Source: Polaromonas sp. (GTDB taxonomy: Bacteria; Pseudomonadota; Gammaproteobacteria; Burkholderiales; Burkholderiaceae_C). From it: 34,377 bases of DNA. The notes beneath the pieces are model-generated. The model made no database searches and was not told the DNA's origin. It worked only from the letters and a program-made list of their open reading frames with translations. This document shows, one piece after another, positions 1 through 7,806 of this stretch; within the stretch, counting starts at the first letter, position 1; each line of letters begins with the position of its first letter. The stretch covers positions 1-34,377 of the forward strand of contig PNNC01000012.1 of assembly GCA_013824015.1 (NCBI GenBank), given 5' to 3'. Made by a program: the position numbers and the translations under genes.

Positions 1-241
1 CGATTGTCTGAGCGAAGCGAGTTCGAGCTCGACCCCATTTTTTGCGAGCACCGCAGGTTGCCCCGGAGCGCAGCGCAGGGGACCCAGACCATCGGGTCGC
101 CTTTTTCTTTGCTTACTTTCTTTTTGGCGACGCAAAAAGAAAGTGAGTTGCCGCCGGGCAACCCCCGGCCAACAGGTTCAGGCAGACCTCAAGACGCAAG
201 GAAGCAAAAGATGGATCCCGGATCAGGTCCGGGATGACATC
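1..241. repeat. Repeat-rich intergenic region with hairpins, no gene
   Basis: No credible gene is visible here. The stretch is built from inverted repeats. Bases 112-125 (CTTACTTTCTTTTT) and 134-147 (AAAAAGAAAGTGAG) form an almost perfect 14-bp stem around an 8-base loop. A GCCGGG/CCCGGC pair follows near 153-169. A CCCC/GGGG pair flanks GGAGCGCAGCGCA near 61-80. A separate REP-like palindrome lies at 211-240. From memory, near-identical AAAGAAAGT-type blocks are dispersed in Comamonadaceae genomes and are often miscalled as small Arg/Pro-rich proteins. The short reading frames here have that look and I do not call them. Confidence 0.6.
211..240. repeat. REP-like palindrome, copy 1
   Basis: ATCCCGG (215-221) and CCGGGAT (229-235) form a 7-bp stem around ATCAGGT, followed by GACAT. 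A second copy at 33538-33567 matches at 24 of 30 positions in the same orientation. Both sit immediately downstream of the 3' end of a minus-strand gene (uppP here, algC there), so they may act as mRNA 3'-end hairpins. The last bases of the element abut the uppP stop codon at 242-244. Confidence 0.7.
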
Positions 242-1075
242 TCATCCCGCCCAGCGCACCCAGCCCATCTGCGCGGTGACCAGCACCACGATGCCGAACA
301 CGATGCGGTACCAGGCAAAGGGCACAAAGCTGTGTGTCGCGATGTAGCGCAGCAGCCAGCGTATGCACAGCCAGGCGCTGATGAATGAAAACAGCAGGCC
401 AACGCCGAACATCGGCAGGTCGGCCACCGACAGCAGCGCGCGGTCCTTGTACAGGCTGTACACGCCCGCGCCTATCAGGGTCGGGATCGCCAGGTAAAAC
501 GAGAAATCCGTCGCCGCCTTGCGCGACAGGCCCAGCAACATGCCGCCGATGATGGTCGCGCCACTGCGGCTGGTGCCGGGGATCATGGCCAGGCACTGCA
601 CCAGGCCGACCTTGATCGCATCCGTCAGGGTCATGGCCTCGACCTCCTGGATGCGGGCAGCCGCCGGGTTGTTCTGCTGGCGGCGCTCGGCCCACAGGAT
701 GATGAAGCCGCCGATGATGAAGGTGGTGGCCACCACCACCGGCGTGAACAGGTTGGCCTTGATCGCCTTGCCGAACAGCAGGCCCAGCAACACCGCCGGC
801 ACAAACGCCACGAAGACGTTGAGCGCAAACTGCTGCGCCTGTTTTTCGCTCGGCAGCGCCACCAGCGTGTCGCGGATCTTCTGCCAGTACACCAGGATCA
901 CCGCAAAAATGGCCCCGGTCTGGATCGCGATATCAAAGACCTTGGCCTTGGCATCGTCAAAACCGAGCAGCGCGCCGGCCAGGATCAGGTGGCCGGTGGA
1001 AGAAATGGGCAAAAACTCGGTCAACCCCTCGACGATGCCCATGACGGCCGCCTTGATCAGCAATGTGATGTCCAC
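242..1075 (-). CDS. uppP: Undecaprenyl-diphosphatase UppP (BacA family)
   Basis: This is a 277-residue inner-membrane phosphatase that converts undecaprenyl diphosphate to undecaprenyl phosphate, recycling the lipid carrier for peptidoglycan and O-antigen synthesis. The two family signatures are present: [14 protein letters not shown] near residue 16 and [10 protein letters not shown] near residue 165, which carry the Glu, Ser and Arg residues of the active site. The remainder is a series of hydrophobic helices, and the length is normal for the family. I chose the GTG start at 1075 because GGAG lies six bases upstream and the protein then begins [14 protein letters not shown] longer frame reaching 1273 adds 66 Arg/Ala-rich residues and would overlap the divergent gene at 1261, so it is unlikely. 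The gene stands alone on the minus strand. Confidence 0.95.
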   Translation of the reverse strand: MDITLLIKAAVMGIVEGLTEFLPISSTGHLILAGALLGFDDAKAKVFDIAIQTGAIFAVILVYWQKIRDTLVALPSEKQAQQFALNVFVAFVPAVLLGLLFGKAIKANLFTPVVVATTFIIGGFIILWAERRQQNNPAAARIQEVEAMTLTDAIKVGLVQCLAMIPGTSRSGATIIGGMLLGLSRKAATDFSFYLAIPTLIGAGVYSLYKDRALLSVADLPMFGVGLLFSFISAWLCIRWLLRYIATHSFVPFAWYRIVFGIVVLVTAQMGWVRWAG

Positions 1076-1260
1076 GCACGCTCCAGAAAGATAAGGCGTG
1101 ATTATCACCGCCGACCCGTGCCGCCTGCGGCCCACCAGGCGGCCGCGGCTCACGCCGCCGGCCTGCATTTCGCGCCGCCCATCCCGCATTCCGTCGCAAG
1201 CCGCTCGCGCCGCGCGAACGGCCGGCGCACAGTCCGCTTCATTCCTCAAGGAGAAGCCCG

Positions 1261-2223
1261 ATGGACATGTCACCCCTGATTGCGGTTCACCTGACCGCCG
1301 CGCTTGGCGCCGTTGCCGTGGGCCCGGTCGCCCTGTGGGCCCGCAAGGCCGGCGCCCACCGGCCCCGGTTGCACCGCGCCGCCGGTTACGCCTGGGTCAC
1401 CCTGATGCTGCTGACTGCCACCTCGGCCATCTTCATCCGGGACTACCGGCTCCCCAACATCGCCGGTTACACGGCCATCCACCTGCTGATTCCGGTGGTG
1501 TACGGCATGCTGTTCCTGGCCTTCCGGTTTCTGTTCGAAGGCAACATCACAGGGCACCGCAAGACCATGCAGTACCTGTACATCGGCGCCTGCGGCGTGG
1601 CCGGCAGTTTCACCCTGCTGCCCGGCCGCTATCTCGGCAACCTGGTCCTGGGCCAGTGGCTCGGGCTCATTTCCCCCACTTACCAGGCACCACGAGGAAC
1701 ACCCATGATTGCTCAAATTGTCATCCACACGCCCGTCTGGGTCTGGGGCCTGCTGGCCGCACTGCTGCTGCTCGGCCTCAGCCAAACCCGCAGCCGCACC
1801 GCGGGCCTGAACCGCATCGTCCTGCTGCCGCTCGGGCTGGGCGCCTTTTCGCTGTACGGCACCATCTCAGCCTTCGGCAGCTCGCCAACCGTGCTGGGCA
1901 GCTGGCTGGCCACCGCCGTCCTGGTGGCGCTGTTTGTCACGCAACTCCCCTTGCCTGCCGGCGCCCGCTACGACAGCGCCACCCGCCAGTTCCAGCTTCC
2001 GGGCAGCTGGATGCCCATGGTGTTGATCATGGCCATCTTCATGACCAAATACGTCGTGGGCGTGAGCCTGGTGATGCACCCCGAACTCAAGGCACACGCC
2101 AATTTCAGCCTGGCCACAGGCACGCTTTACGGCGTCTTCAGCGGCATCTTCGCCGGTCGCGCCATCCGCCTGCTTCGTCTGGCGTCGCGGCCCGCGCCCA
2201 CCCTTCCCGTCCTCAACGCCTGA
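1261..2223 (+). CDS. Membrane protein, DUF2306-like half fused to DUF6622-like half
   Basis: This 320-residue integral membrane protein looks like two separate families joined. Residues 1-145 ([17 protein letters not shown], then [19 protein letters not shown]) resemble DUF2306 proteins. Residues 149-320 ([19 protein letters not shown] onward) resemble the stand-alone DUF6622 membrane proteins. Both assignments are from memory. Each half has about four hydrophobic segments and its function is unknown. The start at 1261 has a strong AAGGAG eight bases upstream. At the junction, an in-frame ATG at 1705 is preceded by GAGGA at 1694-1698, an intact ribosome site with six-base spacing, so the second half may also be made alone. 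It is the first gene of a packed run in which 2241 follows 17 bases after the stop. Confidence 0.8.
   Translation: MDMSPLIAVHLTAALGAVAVGPVALWARKAGAHRPRLHRAAGYAWVTLMLLTATSAIFIRDYRLPNIAGYTAIHLLIPVVYGMLFLAFRFLFEGNITGHRKTMQYLYIGACGVAGSFTLLPGRYLGNLVLGQWLGLISPTYQAPRGTPMIAQIVIHTPVWVWGLLAALLLLGLSQTRSRTAGLNRIVLLPLGLGAFSLYGTISAFGSSPTVLGSWLATAVLVALFVTQLPLPAGARYDSATRQFQLPGSWMPMVLIMAIFMTKYVVGVSLVMHPELKAHANFSLATGTLYGVFSGIFAGRAIRLLRLASRPAPTLPVLNA
1694..1707 (+). promoter_or_regulatory. Internal ribosome-binding site and ATG inside the fused membrane gene
   Basis: GAGGA at 1694-1698 lies six bases before an in-frame ATG at 1705-1707. The residues that follow match where an independent DUF6622-type protein would start. 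This suggests a relic or still-working internal start for the second half. Confidence 0.5.
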
Positions 2224-2240
2224 CAAGAAAGGAACTCACG

Positions 2241-2534
2241 ATGAACGCCTCCCCTTTGCAAGACATGCCCCTGGAACAACTCGCCCGCAAACGTGCCGGC
2301 GCCAAACTGGGCTGGTACATCCACGCCGCGGCCTACCTGCTGGTCAACTTGCTGCTGGTCGCCCTCTCGGTGGCCAGCGGACGCCACTGGGCGGTGTTTC
2401 CGCTGCTCGGCTGGGGCCTGGGCCTGGCGGTGCATGGCGCCGTGGTGTTCCTGCTGACGGGCGGCGCCGGCCTGCACGAACGACTGGTGCAGCAGGAGCG
2501 CGAGCGCCTCACGCTGCAGCGCGATCCCTGGTGA
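2241..2534 (+). CDS. 2TM-domain small membrane protein (paralogue 1)
   Basis: A 97-residue protein with two transmembrane helices, roughly residues 29-48 and 56-76, joined by a short loop, and with charged ends. The pattern RAGAKLGWYIHAAAYLLVN, then WAVFPLLGWGLGLAVHG, then ERLVQQERERL is typical of the 2TM domain family, which often sits beside or inside sensor kinases. AAGGAACTCACG before the ATG at 2241 supports the start. The gene at 5590 is a clear paralogue sharing RAGAKLGWY, VFPLLGWG and ERLV..ERERL. Function is unknown; an accessory role for the LytS/LytR pair downstream is inference. Confidence 0.85.
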   Translation: MNASPLQDMPLEQLARKRAGAKLGWYIHAAAYLLVNLLLVALSVASGRHWAVFPLLGWGLGLAVHGAVVFLLTGGAGLHERLVQQERERLTLQRDPW

Positions 2535-2584
2535 GATTTTCAAGCCCCTTCCCCCATTCTTCCACCTGTCCAGCGAGGTTTTCC

Positions 2585-3013
2585 ATGCCCACCCGAATCC
2601 TGTGGCCCCTTCTGTCCGCCTTGTCGGCCCTGCTCGCAGCAGCAGCCGTCCATGCGGGCGACCTGACCATCGACATCACCATCCCCGACCAGCGGCAAGG
2701 CGACGTGCGCGCCGCGCTGTTCGACAAGGCCGAGGCCTTTCCGCGCGGCACGCCTTTGCGCACAGCCATCGCTCCGTCGGTCGGGGGCAAGGCCACCCTG
2801 CGGTTCGACGGCCTGCCGCCGGGCGATTACGCGCTCACCGCCTTCCTGGACGAAAACAGCAACAGCAAGCTCGACGCCAATCTTTTCGGCCTGCCGACCG
2901 AGCCCTATGGTTTCAGCCGCAATGCCCGCGGCATGACGGGCCCGCCACCCTTCACCGACGCCGCTTTTCGCGTGGAAGACGGCGCGCTGCAGCAGAACTT
3001 CGTCCTCCAATAA
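2585..3013 (+). CDS. DUF2141 secreted protein
   Basis: 142 residues with a classic Sec signal peptide (MPTRILWPLLSALSALLAAA, cleavage near VHAG). The mature part has the DUF2141 pattern: LTIDITIPDQRQGDVRAALFD near the start, LPPGDYALTAFLDENSNSKLD in the middle and GLPTEPYGFSRNARG near the end. The LDENSNSKLD stretch resembles an Asp/Asn-rich calcium-type loop. The length is normal and the family's function is unknown. I chose the ATG at 2585 because the signal peptide begins there; a frame open from 2531 would add 18 residues without a ribosome site. It lies 13 bases before the carotenoid oxygenase gene, so the two are likely cotranscribed. Confidence 0.85.
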   Translation: MPTRILWPLLSALSALLAAAAVHAGDLTIDITIPDQRQGDVRAALFDKAEAFPRGTPLRTAIAPSVGGKATLRFDGLPPGDYALTAFLDENSNSKLDANLFGLPTEPYGFSRNARGMTGPPPFTDAAFRVEDGALQQNFVLQ

Positions 3014-3026
3014 ATCGGAGCCCCTC

Positions 3027-4514
3027 ATGACTTTCACACTCAATCGCCGCGCGGCGCTGGCCGCCCTCGGTGCCGCAGCCGCCGGAGTCGCCGGCTTCAG
3101 CCATGCTGCGCCCCCCGACCAGGCCTGGCGCAGCAGCTACACCCCGCACAACGGCCCCTTGAAGGCAGCGCTGGACAGCGGGCCGCTGCGTGTAAAAGGC
3201 CGCTGGCCGGCTGCCCTCCAGGGCACGCTGTACCGCGTCGGTCCGGCGCGCCGCGAACTCGGCGGTGTCTCGATGAACCACTGGTTCGACGGCGACGGCA
3301 TGCTGCAGGCCTTCCGCTTTGAAGGCGGCAAGGTGTCGCACCGCGGCGCGCTGCTGGCCACACCCAAGCAACAGGCCGAAGAGGCGGCAGGCCGCCTGCT
3401 GTATTCGGGCTTTGCCCAGGTGCTGCCGGACGCGCCGCCGCTGATGGGGCCGGACACCCTCAACCCGGCCAACATCAACCTGCTGTCGCTGCCGGCCCGC
3501 CGCGAATTGTTTGCCCTGTGGGAGGCCGGCTCGGCGCTCGCGGTGGACCCGGACAGTCTGCAGGCCAAAGGCTTCAAGGTCTGGTCGCCCGACACCAAAG
3601 GCGCGCCCTTCTCGGCGCACCCGCGGGTCGCGCCCGACGGCAGCGTATGGAGCTTCGGCTACATGCCGGGCACCGGCAGCCTGCTGCTGTACGAGATCAG
3701 CCCCGCGGGCCAGTTGCGCCGCCAGCAGGTGATCGCTGCGCCGCAGGCCGACATGGTGCACGACTTCGCCATCACCGAAAAACACCTGGTGTTCCTGCTG
3801 ATGCCGCTGCTGTTTTCCGGCGCGCCGGGCAACAGCGACCGGCTCTCGCACTACCGCTGGGAAGGCCAGTCGCCGCTGGTCGTGCTGCTGGTGGACAAGG
3901 CCGACTTCAAGCTGCAACGTTTCGAGCTGCCGGCCACCGGTGTGTTCCACCTGGCCAACGCCTGGGAGCAGGGTGGCACGGTGCAAGTGCGTTTTGTGGC
4001 GCAGCCTGACATCCTGGGCGCCATGCGCAAGATGCAGGTGGACCAGCCGCGCCAGACCGGCTACGCGCAGCAGCCGCGCTGGACACAAATGACGCTGAAC
4101 CCGGCCACCGGCCAGGCGCAGATGCAGGCGCTGGACGCCAGCGGCGTGGAATTTCCGCGCATTCACCCGGCCCGCAACGGCCTGCCGACACAATTCACCA
4201 CGCTGGTGGCACGCAGCCGCGGCATGGATACACGTGTGGAGGGTTTCGACAGTGTGCTGACCCTGCACGGCGACCGGCAACAGCGCCACGGCTACGGTGA
4301 CGGCTGGATTGCCGAGGAACATGTGTATGTGCCGGCCTCGCGCACGGCGCCGGAAGGCCGCGGCTGGGTGCTCGGCACGGCCTACCATTGGCCCAGCGAG
4401 CGCACCGCGCTGTCGGTGTTTGATGCCGCGGCGGTCAACGCCGGGCCGGTCGCCCGCGTCATGCTGCCCTACGGCTTGCCGCTGGGCCTGCATGGGCAGT
4501 TTGTTGCTGCCTGA
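3027..4514 (+). CDS. Carotenoid cleavage oxygenase family protein
   Basis: A 495-residue member of the retinal pigment epithelial membrane protein/carotenoid oxygenase family, iron(II) enzymes that split carotenoid or stilbene-type double bonds. The four histidines expected to hold iron can be placed at H198 (SAHPR), H245 (MVHDFAIT), H308 (GVFHLANAW) and H489 (GLPLGLHGQFV). The family signature MNHWFDGDGML is near residue 84. The N-terminus NRRAALAALGAAAAG resembles a Tat signal (Arg-Arg), suggesting export already folded with metal. The stop is 24 bases before the hydrolase gene. The substrate cannot be told from sequence, and no carotenoid biosynthesis genes are present in the window. Confidence 0.9.
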   Translation: MTFTLNRRAALAALGAAAAGVAGFSHAAPPDQAWRSSYTPHNGPLKAALDSGPLRVKGRWPAALQGTLYRVGPARRELGGVSMNHWFDGDGMLQAFRFEGGKVSHRGALLATPKQQAEEAAGRLLYSGFAQVLPDAPPLMGPDTLNPANINLLSLPARRELFALWEAGSALAVDPDSLQAKGFKVWSPDTKGAPFSAHPRVAPDGSVWSFGYMPGTGSLLLYEISPAGQLRRQQVIAAPQADMVHDFAITEKHLVFLLMPLLFSGAPGNSDRLSHYRWEGQSPLVVLLVDKADFKLQRFELPATGVFHLANAWEQGGTVQVRFVAQPDILGAMRKMQVDQPRQTGYAQQPRWTQMTLNPATGQAQMQALDASGVEFPRIHPARNGLPTQFTTLVARSRGMDTRVEGFDSVLTLHGDRQQRHGYGDGWIAEEHVYVPASRTAPEGRGWVLGTAYHWPSERTALSVFDAAAVNAGPVARVMLPYGLPLGLHGQFVAA

Positions 4515-4538
4515 ACAGCCCCCCAACAGGAGATTGCC

Positions 4539-5588
4539 ATGTCCATCAAATTGTTGCGAATCACCACCACGGCCGCACTGTGCCTGGCCCTGGCCGGCCT
4601 GGGCACCCTGGCCCAGGCCGGCATGGGTTTTACCGAACTGGCCGGCCAGGCCGACGACGGCCCGGTCACCGTCTACTACCCCACCGCCGGCGCCGGTCAG
4701 CGCGTGCAGCGCGGGCCGTTTGCCCCGCAACTCGACCTCCAGGGCCCGCCGGTGCGCGGCAACGGCCGGCTGGTGGTCATCTCGCACGGCTCGGGCGGCT
4801 CGCCCTGGACCTACACCGACCTGGCGCGCAGCCTCATCGACGACGGCTTTGTCGTCGCGCTGCCGCGGCACCGCGGCGACAACTACACCGACCCGTCCAG
4901 CCCCGGGCCCGACAGCTGGAAGCAGCGGCCGGCCGAAGTGTCACGCGCCATCGACGCGGTGGCGCGCGACCCGCGTTTTGCGCCGCTGCTGGCGCTCGAC
5001 AAGGTCGGCATGTACGGCATGTCGGCCGGCGGCCACACGGCCCTGACGCTGGCGGGCGGCCGCTGGTCGCCGGCCCGCCTGGCCAGCCACTGCGAGGCGC
5101 ACATCGCCGAAGACTTTCACACCTGCGTCGGCCTGAGCACCCGCTTGACCGGCGGCATGCTGGACGGGGTGAAGAAAAGCGTAGCGCTGGCGGTGATCCG
5201 CCAGAAATTCAGCGACGCCACCTGGCAGGTCCATACCGATCCGCGCATTCGCGCCGTGGTGGCCGGCGTGCCGCTGGCCGCGGACTTCGACATGGATTCG
5301 CTGGCCGCGCCGGCCGTGCCGCTGGGCCTGGTCACGGCGCAGCGGGACAAATGGCTGATCCCCCGCTTCCACAGCGACCGCGTGCTGCAGGCCTGCAAAA
5401 GCTGCGAGCTGGTCGCGGACCTGCCCACCGGCGGCCACGGCGCCTTGCTGTCGCCACCGCCGCCGGCCGATGTCCTGTCGCCGCTGGCGCAAGACCTGAT
5501 CCTCGACCCACCCGGTTTCGACCGCAGCCTGTTGCCGGCGGTGGACCGCAAGATCACGGCCTTCATGCGCAAGCACCTGCTCCCCTAG
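4539..5588 (+). CDS. Secreted alpha/beta hydrolase (dienelactone-hydrolase-like)
   Basis: 349 residues. A signal peptide covers about residues 1-27 (AALCLALAGLGTLAQAG). The hydrolase core shows the oxyanion segment VVISHGSGGSPW near residue 80, the nucleophile elbow GMSAGG with Ser162, and a candidate catalytic histidine in TGGHGALLSPP near residue 300. The overall pattern matches bacterial platelet-activating-factor acetylhydrolase or dienelactone-hydrolase-like esterases, with the substrate unknown. The start at 4539 follows an ACAGGAGATTGCC ribosome site. The context, a Tat/Sec-exported oxygenase just upstream and a two-component system downstream, suggests a periplasmic degradative step, which is inference. 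Confidence 0.85.
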   Translation: MSIKLLRITTTAALCLALAGLGTLAQAGMGFTELAGQADDGPVTVYYPTAGAGQRVQRGPFAPQLDLQGPPVRGNGRLVVISHGSGGSPWTYTDLARSLIDDGFVVALPRHRGDNYTDPSSPGPDSWKQRPAEVSRAIDAVARDPRFAPLLALDKVGMYGMSAGGHTALTLAGGRWSPARLASHCEAHIAEDFHTCVGLSTRLTGGMLDGVKKSVALAVIRQKFSDATWQVHTDPRIRAVVAGVPLAADFDMDSLAAPAVPLGLVTAQRDKWLIPRFHSDRVLQACKSCELVADLPTGGHGALLSPPPPADVLSPLAQDLILDPPGFDRSLLPAVDRKITAFMRKHLLP

Positions 5589-5589
5589 A

Positions 5590-5889
5590 ATGGCCCGCAT
5601 GATCCCGTCCCGCAGCCCGGAAGCCCTCGAAAGCCTGGCCCAGCAACGCGCCGGCGCCAAACTCGGCTGGTATGTGCATGCGTTTTTTTTCGTGGTCGTG
5701 AACCTGCTGATGCTGGCGCTGTCGCGTCACGGCTTCGGCCAGCGACCCTGGTCGGTGTTCCCGCTGCTCGGCTGGGGCGTCGGGCTGGCCCTGCACGGCG
5801 TATCGGTGTTCGTGCTGGGCAACGGCCTGCGCGAACGTCTGGTGCGCAGGGAGCGAGAGCGTCTGCAGCGCGGTCGCCATGCGCCCTGA
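5590..5889 (+). CDS. 2TM-domain small membrane protein (paralogue 2)
   Basis: 99 residues from the ATG at 5590, or 96 from the ATG at 5599; neither has a good ribosome site, and the start is one base past the hydrolase stop, so translational coupling is likely. There are two transmembrane helices (HAFFFVVVNLLMLAL and VFPLLGWGVGLALHGVSVF), and the gene is strongly similar to the one at 2241. Its 3' end overlaps the LytS-type kinase gene by 11 bases. Such an overlap suggests the 2TM protein and the kinase are made together; a regulatory interaction is inferred, not shown. Confidence 0.85.
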   Translation: MARMIPSRSPEALESLAQQRAGAKLGWYVHAFFFVVVNLLMLALSRHGFGQRPWSVFPLLGWGVGLALHGVSVFVLGNGLRERLVRRERERLQRGRHAP

Positions 5890-6967
5890 GCCCGCCCCCC
5901 TGGTCGCCACGCCGGCCCTGGTGAAAAAAATCGACTGGCTGGCCAAGTTCAGGCACATGCTGCAGGTGATGGCCTTTGCGCTGGCGATTGCCACCCTGCA
6001 GTACGCCTTCACGCCGGACAGGCCCTATGGCCCGCCGCTGGTGTATTCGCTGTTCATCGCCACCATCACCTGGGCCGTCATCGACCTCGGGCGTGAACTG
6101 TTTCCTTCCAGCGCCGAGACCGGCTGGCCCCAGGGCTGGGCCGCACTGGTACTGGTGCTGGGCGCCATTGTGTTGGGTTACGTGGGCGGCACCCGCATCG
6201 CCGACACGCTCTGCCAGTACTACGGCTGGTACCCGCCGGGCGCCGGCCACCAGGATCCGGCCCAGTTGCGCAACTCCATCCTGATCACCGCGATCGCCGG
6301 CATCGTCGGCAGCTTCTACTTCTACGCGGTCAACAAAAGCGCCTACCTGCAGCGCAAGATGCTGGAGGCGCGCCAGCATGCCAGCGAAGCGCGCCTGAAG
6401 CTGCTGGAGACCCAGCTCGAACCACACATGCTGTTCAACACCCTGGCCAACCTGCGCGCCCTGATCGGCAGCGACCCGCAGCGCGCCCAGGTCATGCTGG
6501 ACCACATGATTGCCTACCTGCGCGCCACGCTGGGCGCCTCGCTGCAGGCCACACACACGCTGCAGGCCGAGTTCGACCGCGTGCGCGACTACCTCGAGCT
6601 GATGGCCATCCGCATGGGCCCGCGGCTGAGTTATTCGCTGGACCTGCCCGAGGCGCTGGCGCAGCACCCGGTGCCCACGCTGCTGCTGCAGCCGCTGGTG
6701 GAAAACAGCATCAAACACGGGCTGGAGCCCAAGGTCGCCGGCGGACACATCGCGGTCAGCGCGCGCCGCGAGGGCCCACACATCGTGCTCGATGTCAGCG
6801 ACACCGGCGTCGGCCTGTCCGGGACAGACAGCGAACGCACCGGCTTCGGCATGGCGCAGGTGCGGGAGCGGCTGGCGAGCAGCCACGGCGCCGAAAGCGC
6901 TATCGAATTGGTAGCTATCGCCTCAGGCGGGACAAGGGCCAGCGCCCGATTTCCGTATCAATCATGA
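5879..6967 (+). CDS. LytS/AlgZ-type sensor histidine kinase
   Basis: 362 residues. The N-terminal half holds about four transmembrane segments (residues 28-42, 52-70, 87-105, 133-152) with no large periplasmic domain. The His_kinase domain shows TQLEPHMLFNTLANL with the phosphoacceptor His183, followed by a GHKL ATPase with the N box VENSIKHGLEP and the G1 motif DTGVGLSG. This is the AlgZ/LytS class, which pairs with LytTR regulators. It overlaps the regulator gene by ATGA at 6964-6967. Oddity: the last residues (SAIELVAIASGGTRASARF) are encoded by a copy of the 54-bp dispersed palindromic repeat at 6899-6952. Confidence 0.92.
   Translation: MRPEPAPLVATPALVKKIDWLAKFRHMLQVMAFALAIATLQYAFTPDRPYGPPLVYSLFIATITWAVIDLGRELFPSSAETGWPQGWAALVLVLGAIVLGYVGGTRIADTLCQYYGWYPPGAGHQDPAQLRNSILITAIAGIVGSFYFYAVNKSAYLQRKMLEARQHASEARLKLLETQLEPHMLFNTLANLRALIGSDPQRAQVMLDHMIAYLRATLGASLQATHTLQAEFDRVRDYLELMAIRMGPRLSYSLDLPEALAQHPVPTLLLQPLVENSIKHGLEPKVAGGHIAVSARREGPHIVLDVSDTGVGLSGTDSERTGFGMAQVRERLASSHGAESAIELVAIASGGTRASARFPYQS
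6899..6952 (+). repeat. 54-bp palindromic repeat, copy C1, inside lytS-like gene
   Basis: Aligns without gaps to five other copies in the window. It starts GCTATCGAATTGG, then TAGCT, a degenerate left arm, CAAGGGC as right arm, and ends CCGATTT. It encodes the C-terminal tail of the kinase in frame. The palindrome is eroded compared with copies C3 and C6. Confidence 0.75.
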
Positions 6968-7788
6968 GCACCGGCCAGCCCGCCACCGCGCTGATCGCCG
7001 AGGACGAACCGCTGCTCGCGCAGGCGCTGCAGGCCGAGCTGGCGCGCGCCTGGCCGGCGCTGCAGGTGCTGGCCAGCGTCGGTGACGGCGCATCGGCGGT
7101 GACGCAGGCGCTGGCGCTGCGGCCTGATGTGCTGTTTTTCGACATCCGCATGCCCGGTCTGGGCGGCCTGGAGGCGGCGGCCGAGCTGGCCGACGCGTGG
7201 CCGGCGGGCAGCGCCTTTCCGGCGCTGGTGTTTGTCACCGCCTACGACCAGTACGCGGTGCAGGCTTTCGAGGCCCAGGCGGTGGACTACCTGCTCAAAC
7301 CGGTGCAGCCCGCGCGCCTGCAAAAAACAGTGTCAAAACTGCAGCTGACCCTTGCCGGACGTGGGCTGACAGCTATCAATTCGGTAGCAGACACCAGCCC
7401 CGGCCTGGACCAGGCGCTGGACCAGTTGCGGCATTTGCTGGCCGCCGGGCAGTCACCTGCCAGCCCCCTGAAGGTGATCCAGGCCAGCGTCGGCAGCAGC
7501 ATCCGCATGGTGCCGGTGGCCGAGGTGCTGTATTTCGAGGCGGCCGACAAATACATCCGCGTGCTGACCGCCAGCCACGAGTACCTGATACGCACACCGC
7601 TGAAGGAACTGCTGCCCCAGCTCGATCCGCAGCGCTTCTGGCAGATTCACCGCGGCACCGTGGTGCAGGCCGAGGCCGTCGACAGCGTGCACCGCGACGA
7701 GGCCGGCAAGCTCACGCTGAGCCTGCGTGGCCGCCCGGAAAAACTCGCGGTCAGTCGGCTGTACAGTCAGCAGTTCCGGGCGATGTAG
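6964..7788 (+). CDS. LytTR-family response regulator (AlgR/LytR type)
   Basis: 274 residues. The receiver domain (about 8-120) has acidic Glu13/Asp14, phosphoacceptor Asp60 in FFDIRMPG, Thr92 in FVTAYD and Lys112 in LLKPV. The LytTR DNA-binding domain (about 170-272) has KVIQASVGSSIRMVPVAEVLYFEA, DKYIRVLT and FWQIHRGTVV. It starts on the ATGA overlap with the kinase, so the two are translationally coupled. The linker (KLQLTLAGRGLTAINSVAD) is encoded by a reverse-oriented copy of the 54-bp repeat at 7335-7388. Targets are unknown; the genes upstream in the same operon are natural candidates. Confidence 0.93.
   Translation: MSTGQPATALIAEDEPLLAQALQAELARAWPALQVLASVGDGASAVTQALALRPDVLFFDIRMPGLGGLEAAAELADAWPAGSAFPALVFVTAYDQYAVQAFEAQAVDYLLKPVQPARLQKTVSKLQLTLAGRGLTAINSVADTSPGLDQALDQLRHLLAAGQSPASPLKVIQASVGSSIRMVPVAEVLYFEAADKYIRVLTASHEYLIRTPLKELLPQLDPQRFWQIHRGTVVQAEAVDSVHRDEAGKLTLSLRGRPEKLAVSRLYSQQFRAM
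7335..7388 (-). repeat. 54-bp palindromic repeat, copy C2, inside lytR-like gene
   Basis: On the minus strand it reads GCTACCGAATTGA, TAGCTG, GCCCACG, tccgg, CAAGGGT and ends CAGTTTT. It is closest to copy C1 in the neighbouring gene. It encodes, in frame, the linker between receiver and LytTR domains. Confidence 0.8.
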
Positions 7789-7806
7789 CCCCTTCTTCAC
7801 GATGCC

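Noticed and set aside
4-388. Small proteins encoded in the first 400 bases.
   Set aside because: The frames run through hairpin repeats, lack ribosome sites and have Arg/Pro/Gln-rich composition.
1076-1260. LytTR/AlgR binding repeats upstream of the first gene of the plus-strand run.
   Set aside because: A few CCGTC- and CATTCC-like strings occur, but none form a convincing spaced direct repeat in this GC-rich spacer.
1076-1273. N-terminal extension of uppP up to 1273.
   Set aside because: The extra 66 residues are Arg/Ala-rich, not membrane-like, and would overlap the divergent gene; the GTG at 1075 has a ribosome site and the family's usual N-terminus.
2952-4871. A minus-strand open frame of about 639 codons opposite the carotenoid oxygenase.
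   Set aside because: Composition is Arg/Gln/Val/Gly-rich and motif-free, while the plus strand has the four family histidines and good start signals.
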